NCBI GenBank assembly: GCA_023525715.1
Contig: CM042010.1
Location: 87,287,384-87,351,383, forward strand
Reading direction: 5' to 3'
DNA: 64,000 nt
Source of the DNA: Cichorium intybus
Taxonomy: Eukaryota; Streptophyta; Magnoliopsida; Asterales; Asteraceae
Position numbers and translations under genes: made by a program
Shown here: one piece after another, positions 13,099 through 25,800 of the stretch
How the letters are laid out: every line of letters begins with the position of its first letter
Numbering within the stretch: position 1 is the first letter of the stretch
The notes under the pieces: model-generated
What the model was told of the DNA's origin: nothing
What the model saw: only the letters and a program-made list of their open reading frames with translations
Database searches by the model: none

Positions 13099-14166
13099 GA
13101 TATATGATTCAGTGTGGACTTGTACACCTGCTCCTGGTGTTATTACCACAACAAATGGAAATGAAATATGTACTGTGATTGAAAATCTGTTTGGTGAAAT
13201 AACAAAAGGACGAAGCTCTTTTGTATCTCGGCGAGCAAACAATGACAATTCCATTACAAATAAAAATTTTCAATATCAGGTATGATTTATTTGTATTCAC
13301 ATAATATTATACATATGCATATAAGCATTTTTACAGCAATATGCATATAAATATGTATATGCATATTTACTGGGATATACATATAAATATGAATATAGTT
13401 TCTGGAGTATCATACCTGTTATTTTTTTATGAAATTAGTTTTTGCTATTTATTTTAGGTAGAAATAAATCAAAAAGAAGAAATGTTCATGTGTAGTTGCA
13501 TGGTGTTCGAGCATTTTGGATTGTTATGCAGACATATATTATGCATTTTAAAAAATTCCAGGAAAGTATTTAATAAGAAGATGGCAAAAAGATATTATCA
13601 ATCCTGAAGATTTGAAAAGAAGTTATTCATCAGGAGAAAGTTCAAGTGGGTGCGAGAAGACTGTCCAAGAAATATATTCCATGCTTGGAGAATGTATAAG
13701 CTTGACAGCACATGATCCTGAAGCAGTTCAATCTTTTTCTCTTCTAATAAGAGATATAAGGAATAAAATAATAGCCAATCCACCAAATAAAGATTTACGA
13801 TCTAAAAGTCAACAATTTGAGTTATTGTTTGGTATCAAAAAGCCAGATGTAATTGGGATTTTGAACCTCGAAAATGCAAGGAATAAAGGTTGTGGATCAA
13901 GTAAAAGATTGAAGGGACAAAAGGAGATTGTGATGGAGAATGTTCAAAAGGAACCAAGAACATGTACTTTCTGCAAAAAGAAGATTTTACCATTAGAAAA
14001 GAATGATAAAAGGAATTGTCCTTTAAAAAAAGAAGTTGGAAGCAGAAGCGTTGAACAAAAAGAAGTTGGAAGCAGAAGCATTGAAGAAAAAAAAAGAAAA
14101 AGAAGGAAACAATGTTACAGAAATATAGCAATTGAATTTTTCATTCTTAAATACATGTTTTTTTAG
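13099..14166 (+). pseudogene. MULE transposase, C-terminal exons with SWIM zinc finger
   Basis: Continuation of the gene cut by Copia-1. Exon 13099-13279 (YDSVWTCTPAPG ... NFQYQ) ends at a GT donor; the next exon starts after AG at about 13458. It opens with the SWIM-type finger CSCMVFEHFGLLCRHIL (CxC ... CxH), the usual C-terminal module of MuDR/FRS transposases. A frameshift near 13560 separates the finger from the following conserved KYLIRRWQKDI block, which continues to a basic tail with CTFCKKK and a direct repeat EVGSRSVEQK/EVGSRSIEEK. Stop at 14164-14166. The C-terminal CxxC...RNCP looks like the small knuckle seen in FRS-type proteins. Confidence 0.85.
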
Positions 14167-14249
14167 AATATTTGAAAATAACTATTGTGTATTTCCATCT
14201 GTTAATAAAATGATTTTTCACATCATGTTCATCAGACTATTGTATAACC

Positions 14250-14716
14250 CCATGTTTGTGTATATAAATATGCATATACATTTATATATGCATATGCATA
14301 TAAATATACATATGCAGTTCATGTATTGTACATTTCATGTTTCATACAGTAACCGTTCATGTTAAGGTAATTCATTTGTTCTTACTATTCAGAAATTAGA
14401 ACTAAAAATTTTAAGGATTTACAAATTGTTAATAAAAATACAAATTAGTCAAAATGTTGTTTGTGTATATAAATATGCATATACATTCATATACACATAT
14501 GCATATGCATATGCATATGCATAAAATGCATATGCATATGCATATGCATATGCATAATATGCATATGCATATGCATATGCAGTTCATGTATCATACAATT
14601 CAAGTTTCATACAGTAACAGTTTATGTTAAGGTAATTCATTTGTTCTTACTATTCAGAAATTAGAACTAACATTTTTAAGGATTTACAAACTGTTAATAA
14701 AATCACGAAGTAGTCA
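14250..14716. repeat. two tandem ~230-bp copies with (GCATAT)n core
   Basis: Downstream of the transposase. The block beginning GTTTGTGTATATAAATATGC and ending GGATTTACAAA.TGTTAATAA occurs twice (about 14254-14455 and 14460-14705). The second copy contains an almost perfect (GCATAT)n run at about 14496-14580. A third relative of its start lies at about 24118 (TGTTTGTGTATGTAAATTTG), downstream of the Ulp1 gene. Confidence 0.8.
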
Positions 14717-14796
14717 TAGTTTAAACATAAACAGTTGTAATATCCAAAACATGAAAATTTTAAACATAGATTCAAAATACAAACAGTAAACAAATA

Positions 14797-15345
14797 TTAA
14801 TATGACCCAGCAAACCAATCATCCTTCTTTCCAGTACCACTACCGCCCGCTCCGTGCGCTTGACTACCACCTGCTCCACGACTTCCTACACCACTACCGC
14901 CCGCTCCGCCTGCAACTAACCAACCAATATCCATGATTTTACGGTACGTCCACTTTTGATTAATCATAGGATTCCAGTTTTGATGTACCCTAATAAGAGC
15001 CTTTGGTAAGGTAAGTTGTTCTTGATTATCAAATTTGACAATGTAATGGCCTCTGTTATTTCTCCCTGTAACAGTGCCTGTCCACCAACCTCCACGGGCG
15101 TACGCATCTACAATATATTGCTCAAAAAATTCACTGAACTTATAAATTGGAGGAAACGGACGAACCCTTGCCAAAGGTACCTGCTCAATCAATTTATTGT
15201 TTTGATTATCATGAAGAGTTTCATATTTAACCTGGCATGACTCATTGTAAATTTCAAGGCATTTAGCTGTTTAGTAAGAGTTTTCAAAACCAGGATCTAC
15301 ACCCACAACCTCCACCTTAGCCCCTTTCTCAACAAAGTCTACCAT
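14797..15345 (-). pseudogene. double-Agenet (plant Tudor-like) protein gene of the MULE
   Basis: Start chosen at 15345 because the minus-strand ATG follows an AG acceptor (CTTTTGCAG) and begins the first Agenet repeat (EKGAKVEVVGVDPGFENSY ... VKYETL ... RVRPFPP). The second repeat follows (YIVDAYARGGWWTGTVTG ... GHYIVKFDN ... LIRVHQNW), then a Gly-rich tail (GGAGGSGVGSRGAGGSQ). Known: tandem Agenet domains are Tudor-family readers of chromatin or RNA. An in-frame TAA at 15271-15273 falls in the first repeat where the family usually has an aromatic or Trp-containing segment. About 182 codons in all. The function inside the MULE is unknown; it may be an accessory gene or a captured host fragment. 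Confidence 0.82.
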
Positions 15346-15588
15346 TTACTCCTGCAAAAGTATCAAACATTAGGAACACATAAGATAAATTTTTTTTGTA
15401 CATGTGCAGATTTGATGGGATCTACTGTAGATTATCCATATACAAAGATTTTTGTCATTTGTCCGAAAGTTCCAGAATATATTATCATTTAATGACACTT
15501 TTTGAGGAGTTTTCTTTGACATTGAGGTTGTTTATTCAATTCAGACTATTAATTTAGTATTTATTGTAGACAATACTATATTAGAAAA
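15346..15588 (-). other. 5' flank of the Agenet gene (proximal part)
   Basis: Noncoding. At 15486 it contains CATTTAATGACACTTTTT followed by TTTGACATTGAGGTT, matching 49495 upstream of the Ulp1 gene. The distance from the ATG is 141 bp here and 143 bp there. The flank is cut at 15589 by LARD-1 and resumes at 23324. Confidence 0.7.
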
Positions 15589-17451
15589 TGTATGACCCAT
15601 TTTCATTTCGAGGTGCTTACTAAGGTAAGTAAAGTTATTACCTTATAATTAGTATGGTTCTAGCTTTGAGTTATTAGGAGTTATGTGGCAATTTTTTTAT
15701 AATTATCTTTGAGTGATGAGTTGTTTGATTTGGGAGAAGAGGTTAAAACCTTTCTTATGTACTAATCTTGGTGTGATTAAGATTAGTTAAGTTGATGTAT
15801 GAGTTTGGGTGATTAGAAACTCATTTGGAAGAAGTTTGAGCCTTAAAAATGCCAAAAATGGCTTACACGGGTCGTGTAAATGTTACACGGGTCGTGTAAT
15901 ACATGGTAATTTTGTGTTTGCCGGTTACTGTAGCAAAACACGGGCGTGTTAAATTTTACACGGGCACTGTAGCATTACACGGGCGTGTTAAATTTTACAC
16001 GACCGTGTTACGCGTGCAGACCCTTTAAATGTGCAGAAATGCTCATTACGGGAAAAACATTTCCTTTTCGACCTTGAGAGCTCCAAATGGCGATTTTGGG
16101 TCAAATTGAAGCTGGAGAATCGTAGGGAAACATGGGGAGATGCAGATCTAATCCCATACACGCGTTCTTGCTTCCTAATTCGTCGAGGTGAGTGATTTCT
16201 TCGGTTTGGGATTTTTGAAACCCTAACTTTGATTTCGTGATTTCGTTATACATTGTTATATATGTTGATAGTAGATTGTTAGTGGATGCCTTTAGAGTTA
16301 TTGGTGAGAGTATTGTCGAGTTTCTACGGTTGAATGAGTAGAACCGCGGAATTGGGGATTTCGGTAAATATTGAGTTGATATTTACCGTTTATACTCCTT
16401 TTTCCTCTTTTGATTGATACATCTTTGAGATAGATGGTATTGAGATGATTGTGGATGTTGAAGAATTGATTTAGACTATGGTGATATAGCCAAGTCTAGC
16501 GAACAGAAGCCCGGTACGCGCAAATTGGGAGTTCCACGTACCAAGCCGATATTAGGTGAGTAGTTATAATTCATTATATATAGTTTGACTATATCTAAAT
16601 TGAATTATGGTACATGTTAATTGGTTGAGATACTAAGTTGTATGAGTTAAACAAGGTTTAGAATTCACTGTTATATACGAGTACTTGGTTTGAATGAATA
16701 CACTGAATGACTGAGATAATCATAGAGATTGAGTTAATACATATGTTGTACATATATGTGTGTTGTATTGATATTGCGGTAGCTTAGAGTTAAAGTGGTT
16801 ATGTTAATTGTGGATAACAAGAGACTAGTTATAGTCTATACTTGAGCATAAGATCAGAGTATATGCTAGAGTGAGTAACTTAAAGAGTCTTTGAGTTTGA
16901 TTGCTACAACCATGATAACTGTTATAATTGAGCATAATTAACAGTGAAATGAGTTTATACGAGTATGTAGGATTGAGTTTATGAGTAGTATCAGTTGAGA
17001 TACTTATTTATTGAGTTGATATTACTACTAATTAGCTGGTGTTTGTAAAGCTAATATGTTTGCAGGTTTCAGAGTTTAGAGAGAGTGAATATTGCTAATG
17101 AGACTAGCAAAAAGAAGAATGAGAAGAGAGTTTACTAAAAGAGATTGTGGAGTATGATTGAGATTTCTCACTAAGCTTTATAAGCTTACACTTGAGTTGT
17201 TTGTTGTTTTGTAGGTATCTGTAGCAGTGATAGGGGAAGGCATGTGATAAAGAGAGATAGACAACTCAGAGCATGTCCTTTAGTTGTGTTAGGTTTATTT
17301 GTAATGCCTGGTCAAAATTTAAGGACCTTTTGTGTAATTAATGTTTGATAACATATTGTTTTTCCTGGGTTGAGTGCAAGTATACCCATTCTTAATGTAT
17401 AATTGTTTGCAAAATTTTGGGTGTACTTTGTATGAGAAACCGGGTGTTACA
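15589..17451 (+). repeat. LARD-1 5' LTR
   Basis: 1863 bp. Around 15865-16015 it carries repeated palindromic phrases (ACACGGGTCGTGTAA, ACACGGGCGTGTTAA, ACACGACCGTGTTA). It has a ~20-bp extra unit here relative to the 3' LTR. The first bases are TGTATGACCC, against TGTAAGACCC in the other LTR. Confidence 0.92.
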
Positions 17452-17454
17452 AGT

Positions 17455-17470
17455 TGGTATCAGAGCATGG
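17455..17470 (+). promoter_or_regulatory. LARD-1 primer binding site
   Basis: TGGTATCAGAGCATGG, three bases after the 5' LTR; initiator-Met type. Confidence 0.88.
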
Positions 17471-18340
17471 TTTAAGTGAACTAGGTCTTTGAGTGTAGAG
17501 TCCTAGACTTGAACCGAGGTGAGAAAGAGCCCCTATCACATGCTTGGAAAAAGATACTGCTGCTGATTTTAGTTTATGAGTTAATTATAACTTTTATCTC
17601 ATATTTGTTATTGTTATATTCTGTGTGTGAATACAGATATGGAGACAGATGAGGACGAGTTGATGAATTGGTCATAGCCGGTTGGATCAATATTGGATGA
17701 TGATACGAGATTTTGACTGATAAGAGATATCAACCAACGAGGAGACGAGAAATTCAGCTATTTATGAGATGTTAGTTGAATATGAGATGAGATTCTGCTG
17801 ATGGCGAATTTCCAGATGATGATGAACTGATAAGATGAGATCCCGGTTGAGGCTAAATTCCAACTGATGATGAGAAAGAGTATGAACATAAGCTGAGTAT
17901 AAACTAAGAGTTGAAACATGTGAGTGTAGCCGAGTATACTCAAGAGTTGAGATCCAACGTATGCAAGTTCAACTAATGAGGATACAAGATTTCTTGCTAC
18001 AAGGTATATAAGTAATTTCACTTAAAATGTTAATTGTAATGAGTTACATGTGTTATAATTATTGATACTACATATTGTAGAATATGTGTAAAATATGTGA
18101 ACACATAAAAGATTAATTGAAATTACATGTGCTAGAGAATTGTGAGTATAAGGTGTAGTAAACGATATCGAGATGAGAATCTCGTGTCCATTTGAGGTAA
18201 AGTTTACATATCACATAATGAGTGCTTTGTGATTATGTATAACCGAGATTGTAAGTGGTTGCTTAACGAGTACTTAGCAACCATGGAGAAATGTGTAAAA
18301 TGAGCATATACATGGTAAGAAATATATAAAGAATGATATG

Positions 18341-18440
<100 letters not shown>

Positions 18441-18796
18441 CTTGTTGTTTCACAGATGTGACGAGAATTCTGTGTACAAGTATTGTGTGGTTGAGACCAC
18501 ATGTTCTGTGGGGCCACATAACTAGTACTTATGAATGATCACAATGAATGGTTGAGATAGCTAAAAGAGTATGAGTTGAGAAAGACAATGAGTGTGTAGT
18601 TGATTGCACACAATAACTGATTATGAGTTGACATGCTGAGAGATGAATTGTGTAGTTTAGAGTAGTCATATAATGAGATATTTATGACAGAGTTGTCAGA
18701 GGACACTCGAGTAACCACATAAAGAGTACCTTGTGGTTATAATTGAGAGAACCTAGAGTGGTTCAAGTAGGCCTAATTGGCCTAGAGATTGGGTTA

Positions 18797-19545
18797 ATTA
18801 CCTAATAAATGTGATTGAGACCACATATTCAGTGGGGTCACATATTGAGTAAATGTGATTGAGACCACATATTCAGTGGGGTCACATATTGAGTAAATGT
18901 GATCGAGACCACATATTCAGTGGGGGTCACATATTGAGTAAATGTGATCGAGACCACATATTCAGTGGGGGTCACATATTGAGTAAATGTGATCGAGACC
19001 ACATATTCAGTGGGGTCACATATTGAGTAAATGTGATCGAGACCACATATTCGGTGGGGTCACATATTGAGTAAATGTGATCGAGACCACATATTCGGTG
19101 GGGTCACATATTGAGTAAATGTGATCGAGACCACATATTTGGTGGGGTCACATATTGAGTAAATGTGATCGAGACCACATATTTGGTGGGGTCACATATT
19201 GAGTAAACGTGATGGAGACCACATATTTGGTGGGGTCACATATTGAGTAAACGTGATCGAGACCACATATTTGGTGGGGTCACATATTGAGTAAACGTGA
19301 TTGAGACCACATATTTGGTGGGGTCACATATTGAGTAAACGTGATTGAGACCACATATTTGGTGGGGTCATATATTGAGTAAACGTGATTGAGACCACAT
19401 ATTTGGTGGGGTCATATATTGAGTAAACGTGATTGAGACCACATATTTGGTGGGGTCACATATTGGGTAAAGGTGATTGAGACCACATATTTGGTGGGTC
19501 ACATATTGAGTAAAGGTGGTTGAGACTACATATATTGTGGGACCA
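18797..19545 (+). repeat. 44-bp tandem array, about 17 copies
   Basis: Unit of the form GAGTAAATGTGATCGAGACC followed by ACATATTCAGTGGGGTCACA and TATT. Variants are ordered along the array: ATTCAG in the first copies, then ATTCGG, then ATTTGG; and ATGTGAT early, ACGTGAT late. Each unit contains ATGTG...CACAT inverted pairs. Confidence 0.93.
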
Positions 19546-21480
19546 CATAGCGAATAAACGTGGTGGAGACCACATATTCTGTGGGGCCACGTATTGAGTA
19601 GTTGAGGTTAAGATCACATATTTTTGTGAGAGCACATAACAAGTACCTTGTGGTTGGAGTAATGAAAATTGTTATGTCTCAAATAAAAGGAGGAGTGACG
19701 GTGAGTCTATATGACTCGAGACCGTAGTGGAGACTCGCTAGAGTCAAAGAGGAGATGGATTCAAATCGGAGAATGGTACGAGGTACCATGATCTGATCAG
19801 AGGACGGTCCGAGGTACCATGAGATAGTGTTGAATGATGAGACCAAAGTATGGTACGAGGTACCAAGAGTCGAAGCAGAATGGTGCTATAGTGATTGTGT
19901 TTGTGTGTAAACAGGCATGTACTTTATGATGATGCGAAGTAATGAGACATATAATATCCTTGCATGTGGATAGTTATGAACGTAGCAATAAGCTTGTGTG
20001 GCTTGAAACCTACGGGTTAAGAAGAGGACGAAACAGAGGTAGATTAACAGTACGGAAGTACTGTGAGATAATACAGTGAGTTATACTGTTGAGAAGTGAT
20101 GCTATGAGTAAATATGTTTGTAATGTAGTCGTGTTAAGAATGTGTGAGATTTCTTGCATGTTGCACGAGATAAAGTTGTATAATTATGTAATGAGTTAAA
20201 AAGAGGAGGAAAGTAATTGTGGTTGTGATTGATAGGATTCGTTCCTTAGCAATCAAATCGATTACTGCCAATGAGATAAATATGTGAATGTTGAGATGAC
20301 AAAACTATTATTCATATAAGACGACGAATAGTAGATTTTGCTATAATAATGTTGAGTTATTTTTTTTATATATATAAGTAAATTGGATAATGAGATATGA
20401 TCCCATTGTAGAGATTGCGATGTCAAATTTTATTATTTTAAGCATGTGTAGAGATTTCGGTGAGTTGTATATATCACCTATTCTATGTCATTATGATGAA
20501 TTGGAGATTGAGATGATAACGAGGGAGAAATGACGAGAAGAAAATCCTTACTGATAGTGTGTCAGAAGGAATATATGTGGTTGTGTTGAGAATTTATTTG
20601 ACAATAAATTATCGAGTTTAATAGAGTAAATGATTTATTGAGAATATGATGTGGATTTGTTCACATAAGAGAAAATATAATGAGTGAGTACATCGAGAGA
20701 AACAACATGAGGTATGTTGTTAAATTGGTATGAAGAGGAGCCACTTTGGTGGAGGATTGTTAGTTGAATATTGGGTAAAAACCTAATATGTGTGTTGAGG
20801 TGGAAACAGAGATGAATGAACTTTCGGATAAGTTGCAATCAGTTGTATCGATAATACAACTGAAAAGAGTATTATATAACCAAAGGGTCGAGGGTTAAAT
20901 ACCAAATTAGAGGAGATGTGAGTGAAACTCGAAATAGTTTCTGATATTATATTATTGTTGGATTTACATCCTAGTGTTGATGAGTTATGCAACATGGGTG
21001 AGACAATTGAATATGTGTGTCTTTTATATTGTATGAGTGTTTCTCCTACTCTAAACAATGAGAATGTGCAATTCAGAGAAATCAATAACTAGCGTGTTGT
21101 TATTGAAGGAATAAATGGAGAGAGAAAATGAGCTTGAGATCGGTGAGACCATTATTCTTATTGAGTGAGAGTAAGATCATTTTGAGAAAATTTGAAATGA
21201 AAGTTGAGTTCCAGATGGCTATATGAGACAAGTTGAAGTTGGTGATTGGAGTATCACTTGAGGAGTGAGGTGAGATACCTTGATGTCAATGATGCTATAA
21301 AAAAAAAGTGTGTGTGCCCTGAAGGAGTGAGTATTTTCCCACATGGCAATGATGATAGCCAATATGGCTATAGAAATCATCTTACGAGAATGATGGCGAG
21401 CGTTAAGATTTTGCGGTCAAGATATCCCTTTTTGTTTCAAGAGATTCCGAGGACGGAATCTTTTGAAGGGGGTAAGAACT

Positions 21481-23323
21481 TGTAAGACCCATTTTCATTT
21501 TGAGGTGCTTACTAAGGTAAGTAAAGTTATTACCTTATAATTAGTATGGTTCTAGCTTTGAGTTATTAGGAGTTATGTGGCAATTTTTTTATAATTACCT
21601 TTGAGTGATGAGTTGTTTGATTTGGGAGAAGAGGTTAAAACCTTTCTTATGTACTAATCTTGGTGTGATTAAGATTAGTTAAGTTGATGTATGAGTTTGG
21701 GTGATTAGAAACTCATTTGGAAGAAGTTTGAGCCTTAAAAATGCCAAAAATGGCTTACACGGGTCGTGTAATACACGGTAATTTTGTGTTTGCTGGTTAC
21801 TGTAGCAAAACACGGGCGTGCTAAATTTTACACGGGCACTGTAGCATTACACGGGCGTGTTAAATTTTACACGACCGTGTTACGCGTGCAGACCCTTTAA
21901 ATGTGCAGAAATGCTCATTACGGGAAAAACATTTCCTTTTCGACCTTGAGAGCTCCAAATGGCGATTTTGGGTCAAATTGAAGCTAGAGAATCGTAGGGA
22001 AACATGGGGAGATGCGGATCTAATCCCGTACACGCGTTCTTGCTTCCTAATTCGTCGAGGTGAGTGATTTCTTCGGTTTGGGATTTTTGAAACCCTAACT
22101 TTGATTTCATGATTTCGTTATATATTGTTATATATGTTGATAGTAGATTGTTAGTGGATGCCTTTAGAGTTATTGGTGAGAGTATTGTCGAGTTTCTACG
22201 GTTGAATGAGTAGAACCGCGGAATTGGGGATTTCGGTAAATATTGAGTTGATATTTACCGTTTATACTCCTTTTTCCTCTTTTGATTGATACATCTTTGA
22301 GATAGATGATATTGAGATGATTGTGGATGTTGAAGAATTGATTTAGACTATGGTGATATAGCCAAGTCTAGCGAACAGAAGCCCGGTACGTGCAAATTGG
22401 GAGTTCCACGTGCCAAGCCGATATTAGGTGAGTAGTTATAATTCATTATATATAGTTTGACTATATCTAAATTGAATTATGGTACATGTTAATTGGTTGA
22501 GATACTAAGTTGTATGAGTTAAACAAGGTTTAGAATTCACTGTTATATACGAGTACTTGGTTTGAATGAATACACTGAATGACTGAGATAATCATAGAGA
22601 TTGAGTTAATACATATGTTGTACATATATGTGTGTTGTATTGATATCGCGGTAGCTTAGAGTTAAAGTGGTTATGTTAATTGTGGATAACAAGAGACGAG
22701 TTATAGTCTATACTTGAGCATAAGATCAGAGTATATGCTAGAGTGAGTAACTTAAAGAGTCTTTGAGTTTGATTGCTACAACCATGATAACTGTTATAAT
22801 TGAGCATAATTAACAGTGAAATGAGTTTATACGAGTATGTAGGATTGAGTTTATGAGTAGTATCAGTTGAGATACTTATTTATTGAGTTGATATTACTAC
22901 TAATTAGCTGGTGTTTGTAAAGCTAATATGTTTGCAGGTTTCAGAGTTTAGAGAGAGTGAATATTGCTAATGAGACTAGCAAAAAGAAGAATGAGAAGAG
23001 AGTTTACTAAAAGAGATTGTGGAGTATGATTGAGATTTCTCACTAAGCTTTATAAGCTTACACTTGAGTTGTTTGTTGTTTTGCAGGTATCTGTAGCAGT
23101 GATAGGGGAAGGCATGTGATAAAGAGAGATAGACAACTCAGAGCATGTCCTTTAGTTGTGTTAGGTTTATTTGTAATGTCTGGTCAAAATTTAAGGACCT
23201 TTTGTGTAATTAATGTTTGATAACATCTTGTTTTTCCTGGGTTGAGTGCAAGTATACCCATTCTTAATGTATAATTGTTTGCAAAATTTTGGGTGTACTT
23301 TGTATGAGAAACTGGGTGTTACA
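21481..23323 (+). repeat. LARD-1 3' LTR
   Basis: 1843 bp, TGTAAGACCC...GGTGTTACA. A dozen or so differences from the 5' LTR were noticed by eye, plus the 20-bp indel; this insertion is older than LARD-2. Confidence 0.92.
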
Positions 23324-24010
23324 GAAAAAAATTGTCAATCAGGCCCTACACAATCTAACCATCAAATAAACTTGTTTTGCTGTAGTTTTTTTGGAAAATC
23401 AAAGATTTATGTTAAATTTATTAATACTTAGAAAAATAGAAAGAATTTTGATGAATCATTTTTGAAGAACATATGCATATGTAAAACAGTTACCCAAAAC
23501 CTCAAAATTGTAGAATCAATTATTTGTATGAATGTTTAACATATTATGTAAATAAGAAATATACCTCGATTTGAAGGATCTGTATGAACCGTTTTGAATT
23601 CAAACAAAGATTTGACAATTTATGTGAGAGAAAGTTAGGGTTTCTTTGAAATGTTTCTTTGAAAATTTTGACAGCATGGGAGATTTTATAGGAGAAAAAG
23701 TTAAGGCTTCAAAGAAAAAGTTAGAGCATCCCATCTGCATCTTTGACTGATCCACTCACCATTTTTTTTATTAAAAAAATAAAAATTATCAAAAAGTTGG
23801 TGACCGCATCACAAAAAAGTTATGGCTTTAGAGAGAAAAGTGGAAGCATGCGCATATGCTATTTTGACCGATCCACTCATCATTTTTTTATTAAAAAAAA
23901 TCAAAATTATCAAAAAGTCTTGTGACCCCAGCTCAAAAAAGTTACGACACTTTTATTCCTTCTCTTACCTTTTCTTTTTTAATTTTTAAACCTTTTTTCC
24001 AAAACTTTGC
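23324..24010 (-). other. 5' flank of the Agenet gene (distal part)
   Basis: Resumes MULE sequence after LARD-1. About 23460-23720 matches the Ulp1 5' flank at about 49800-50330 (shared phrases GTATGAATGTTTAA, ATACCTCGATTTGAAGGAT, GAATTCAAACAA, AGTTAGGGTTTCTTT). At 23745-23945 an ~120-bp phrase is tandemly repeated (GATCCACTCA.CATTTTTTT ... ATTATCAAAAAGT). No gene. Confidence 0.68.
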
Positions 24011-24404
24011 CATTTCTCAAAAAGATTAGCATCTGAAGAACTTGTTCAAGATTGGTATAATAATAAACGACTGAATGCTAGACAAGTGATGAAATATACA
24101 TCAACAAAGTCAGTCAAAATGTTGTTTGTGTATGTAAATTTGCATATACATTCATATATTCATATGCATATGCATATACATATAAACATGCATATGCACA
24201 TACAGTTAATCTATCATACAATAAAAGATAGCAACCAATTAGATTCAAGTATAAAATTCAACTTTAAGATCTATCATACATAAACTTAGTCAAAATGTTG
24301 CCTGTGTGATGTAAGTTTACAAGACCAAAATACTGTTCACATTTTTAAAACATAAAATGATTAAATGTTTGTTAGATTCAACCAAAAAATTCAAGACTAT
24401 CACA
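24011..24404. other. spacer downstream of the Ulp1 gene
   Basis: AT-rich. It carries a CATATG-rich patch at 24130-24200 that resembles the sequence downstream of the transposase at about 14455-14500. No coding sequence seen. Confidence 0.6.
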
Positions 24405-25205
24405 TCAGTTTCATCCTTGCTTTTCTTCTATGCCAAGCATCATATTTGATATTTTCTCTCTTTCTTTAGGCAACTTTGAAAATTCATCAGCATCTTGTAT
24501 AACCATATGTTTGTTGACATTCAAATCACAAAGAAGTATTTTTGACAAATACTTCTTCCGTAGCTCCCACAGTTCTTTTTCTTGTGCATGAGATTCGTAT
24601 GTTAGTTTGCAATTGTATTTGGAAGGCTGTCCACCCATGAAAGTTTCCATATGTCTCATAACAAATATTGCACAGTCATTCTCATTAGAATTGGTTTGGC
24701 ATTTCATCTTCAGATATTTTGGTTCTTTTTTCTTTAACTTGGAGGCATTTGGATGTAGAATGTCAAACAAATAACATGAGAAAAAAAGAAGCCTGAAAAT
24801 CAAGAATTTAAATTTAAAATTTATTATATAAATAAAATATTATAAATTTAATAAAAAGTAATAATCATGTAAATCTTACAATTTTTTTGGGTACATGATC
24901 ATAGAATTCTTCAGGATGATCCTTCATGTTATCCAAAACTACAATATATGGAATTGTAGTATCAATAACCACTACATAGTAGTGGTTATTTCTAAAGACG
25001 GGAAAAAAGACATGTTCATTATTTTCAAAAATTAGGTAATGTGTATTAAGAAAATACTAAGTAATTCAAAAGCAAAGTACATACCAAATCAACGTATCTG
25101 AAATTTTCAACATTTGTGTTACTTGCATATTCATGTAAGTTCCTTGTAAACTCCAGATAAAGATCAATATTGTCCGAATTTGATTTCAACATCTGCTCAG
25201 TCTAA
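24405..25205 (-). pseudogene. Ulp1-like C48 cysteine protease, catalytic exons
   Basis: C-terminal part of a SUMO-protease-like gene. Three minus-strand exons: about 25203-25086 (EQMLKSNSDNIDLYLEF), about 25040-24881 (HVFFPVFRNNHYYVVVID ... VVLDNMKDHPEEF) and about 24783-24405 (LFDILHPNASKL ... KMKCQTNSNENDCAIFVMRH). The presumed triad is visible: His in NNHYYVV, Asp in VLDN, Cys in NDCAIF. Family members usually read DCG[VI]F, so Ala after the Cys is a small deviation. Known: C48 genes are common passengers or accessory genes of plant MULEs. Upstream exons lie at 28655-29640 and 46161-49352; the gene as a whole is broken, although these exons look well preserved. Confidence 0.83.
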
Positions 25206-25239
25206 ATATAAATAAAATGCACACAAAGTTTTATATTAA

Positions 25240-25357
25240 TGTAAGAATGATACATATAAAACACACATGGATAACATGGATATGCATATAAACATGCTTA
25301 TACATAGTTGTATGAAAATAGAAGAATGATATGTATATATATGTATCCATATACATA

Positions 25358-25424
<67 letters not shown>

Positions 25425-25439
25425 GTATCCATATACATA

Positions 25440-25537
<98 letters not shown>

Positions 25538-25800
25538 TTCATATATAAATGTTGATATTTATATCCATATGTATAATAATGTTTTGTCTTATACATATGC
25601 ATATTTATATGCATATGCATATTAATGTTTGATATACATATCAATATGAATATACGAATTAGGAAATAATATTTGTCTTTAATTATATCTATAAATTATA
25701 GATATGTATAAAAAAATATGTATATGCATATGTAAACAAAAGAATGATATGTATATACATATGCATATGAATGTTGATATACATATCCATATGGATATAC
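25240..25800. repeat. (TA)n and CATATGCAT array in Ulp1 intron
   Basis: TA runs at about 25362-25421 and 25443-25534, separated and flanked by a repeated phrase TATGTATCCATATACATATG. Further degenerate CATATG units run to 25800. The open frames over it are Tyr-Ile microsatellite artefacts. Confidence 0.88.

Noticed and set aside
18797..19545. Possible CRISPR array (44-bp repeats)
   Set aside because: There are no unique spacers; the units are contiguous and lie inside a plant LTR element.
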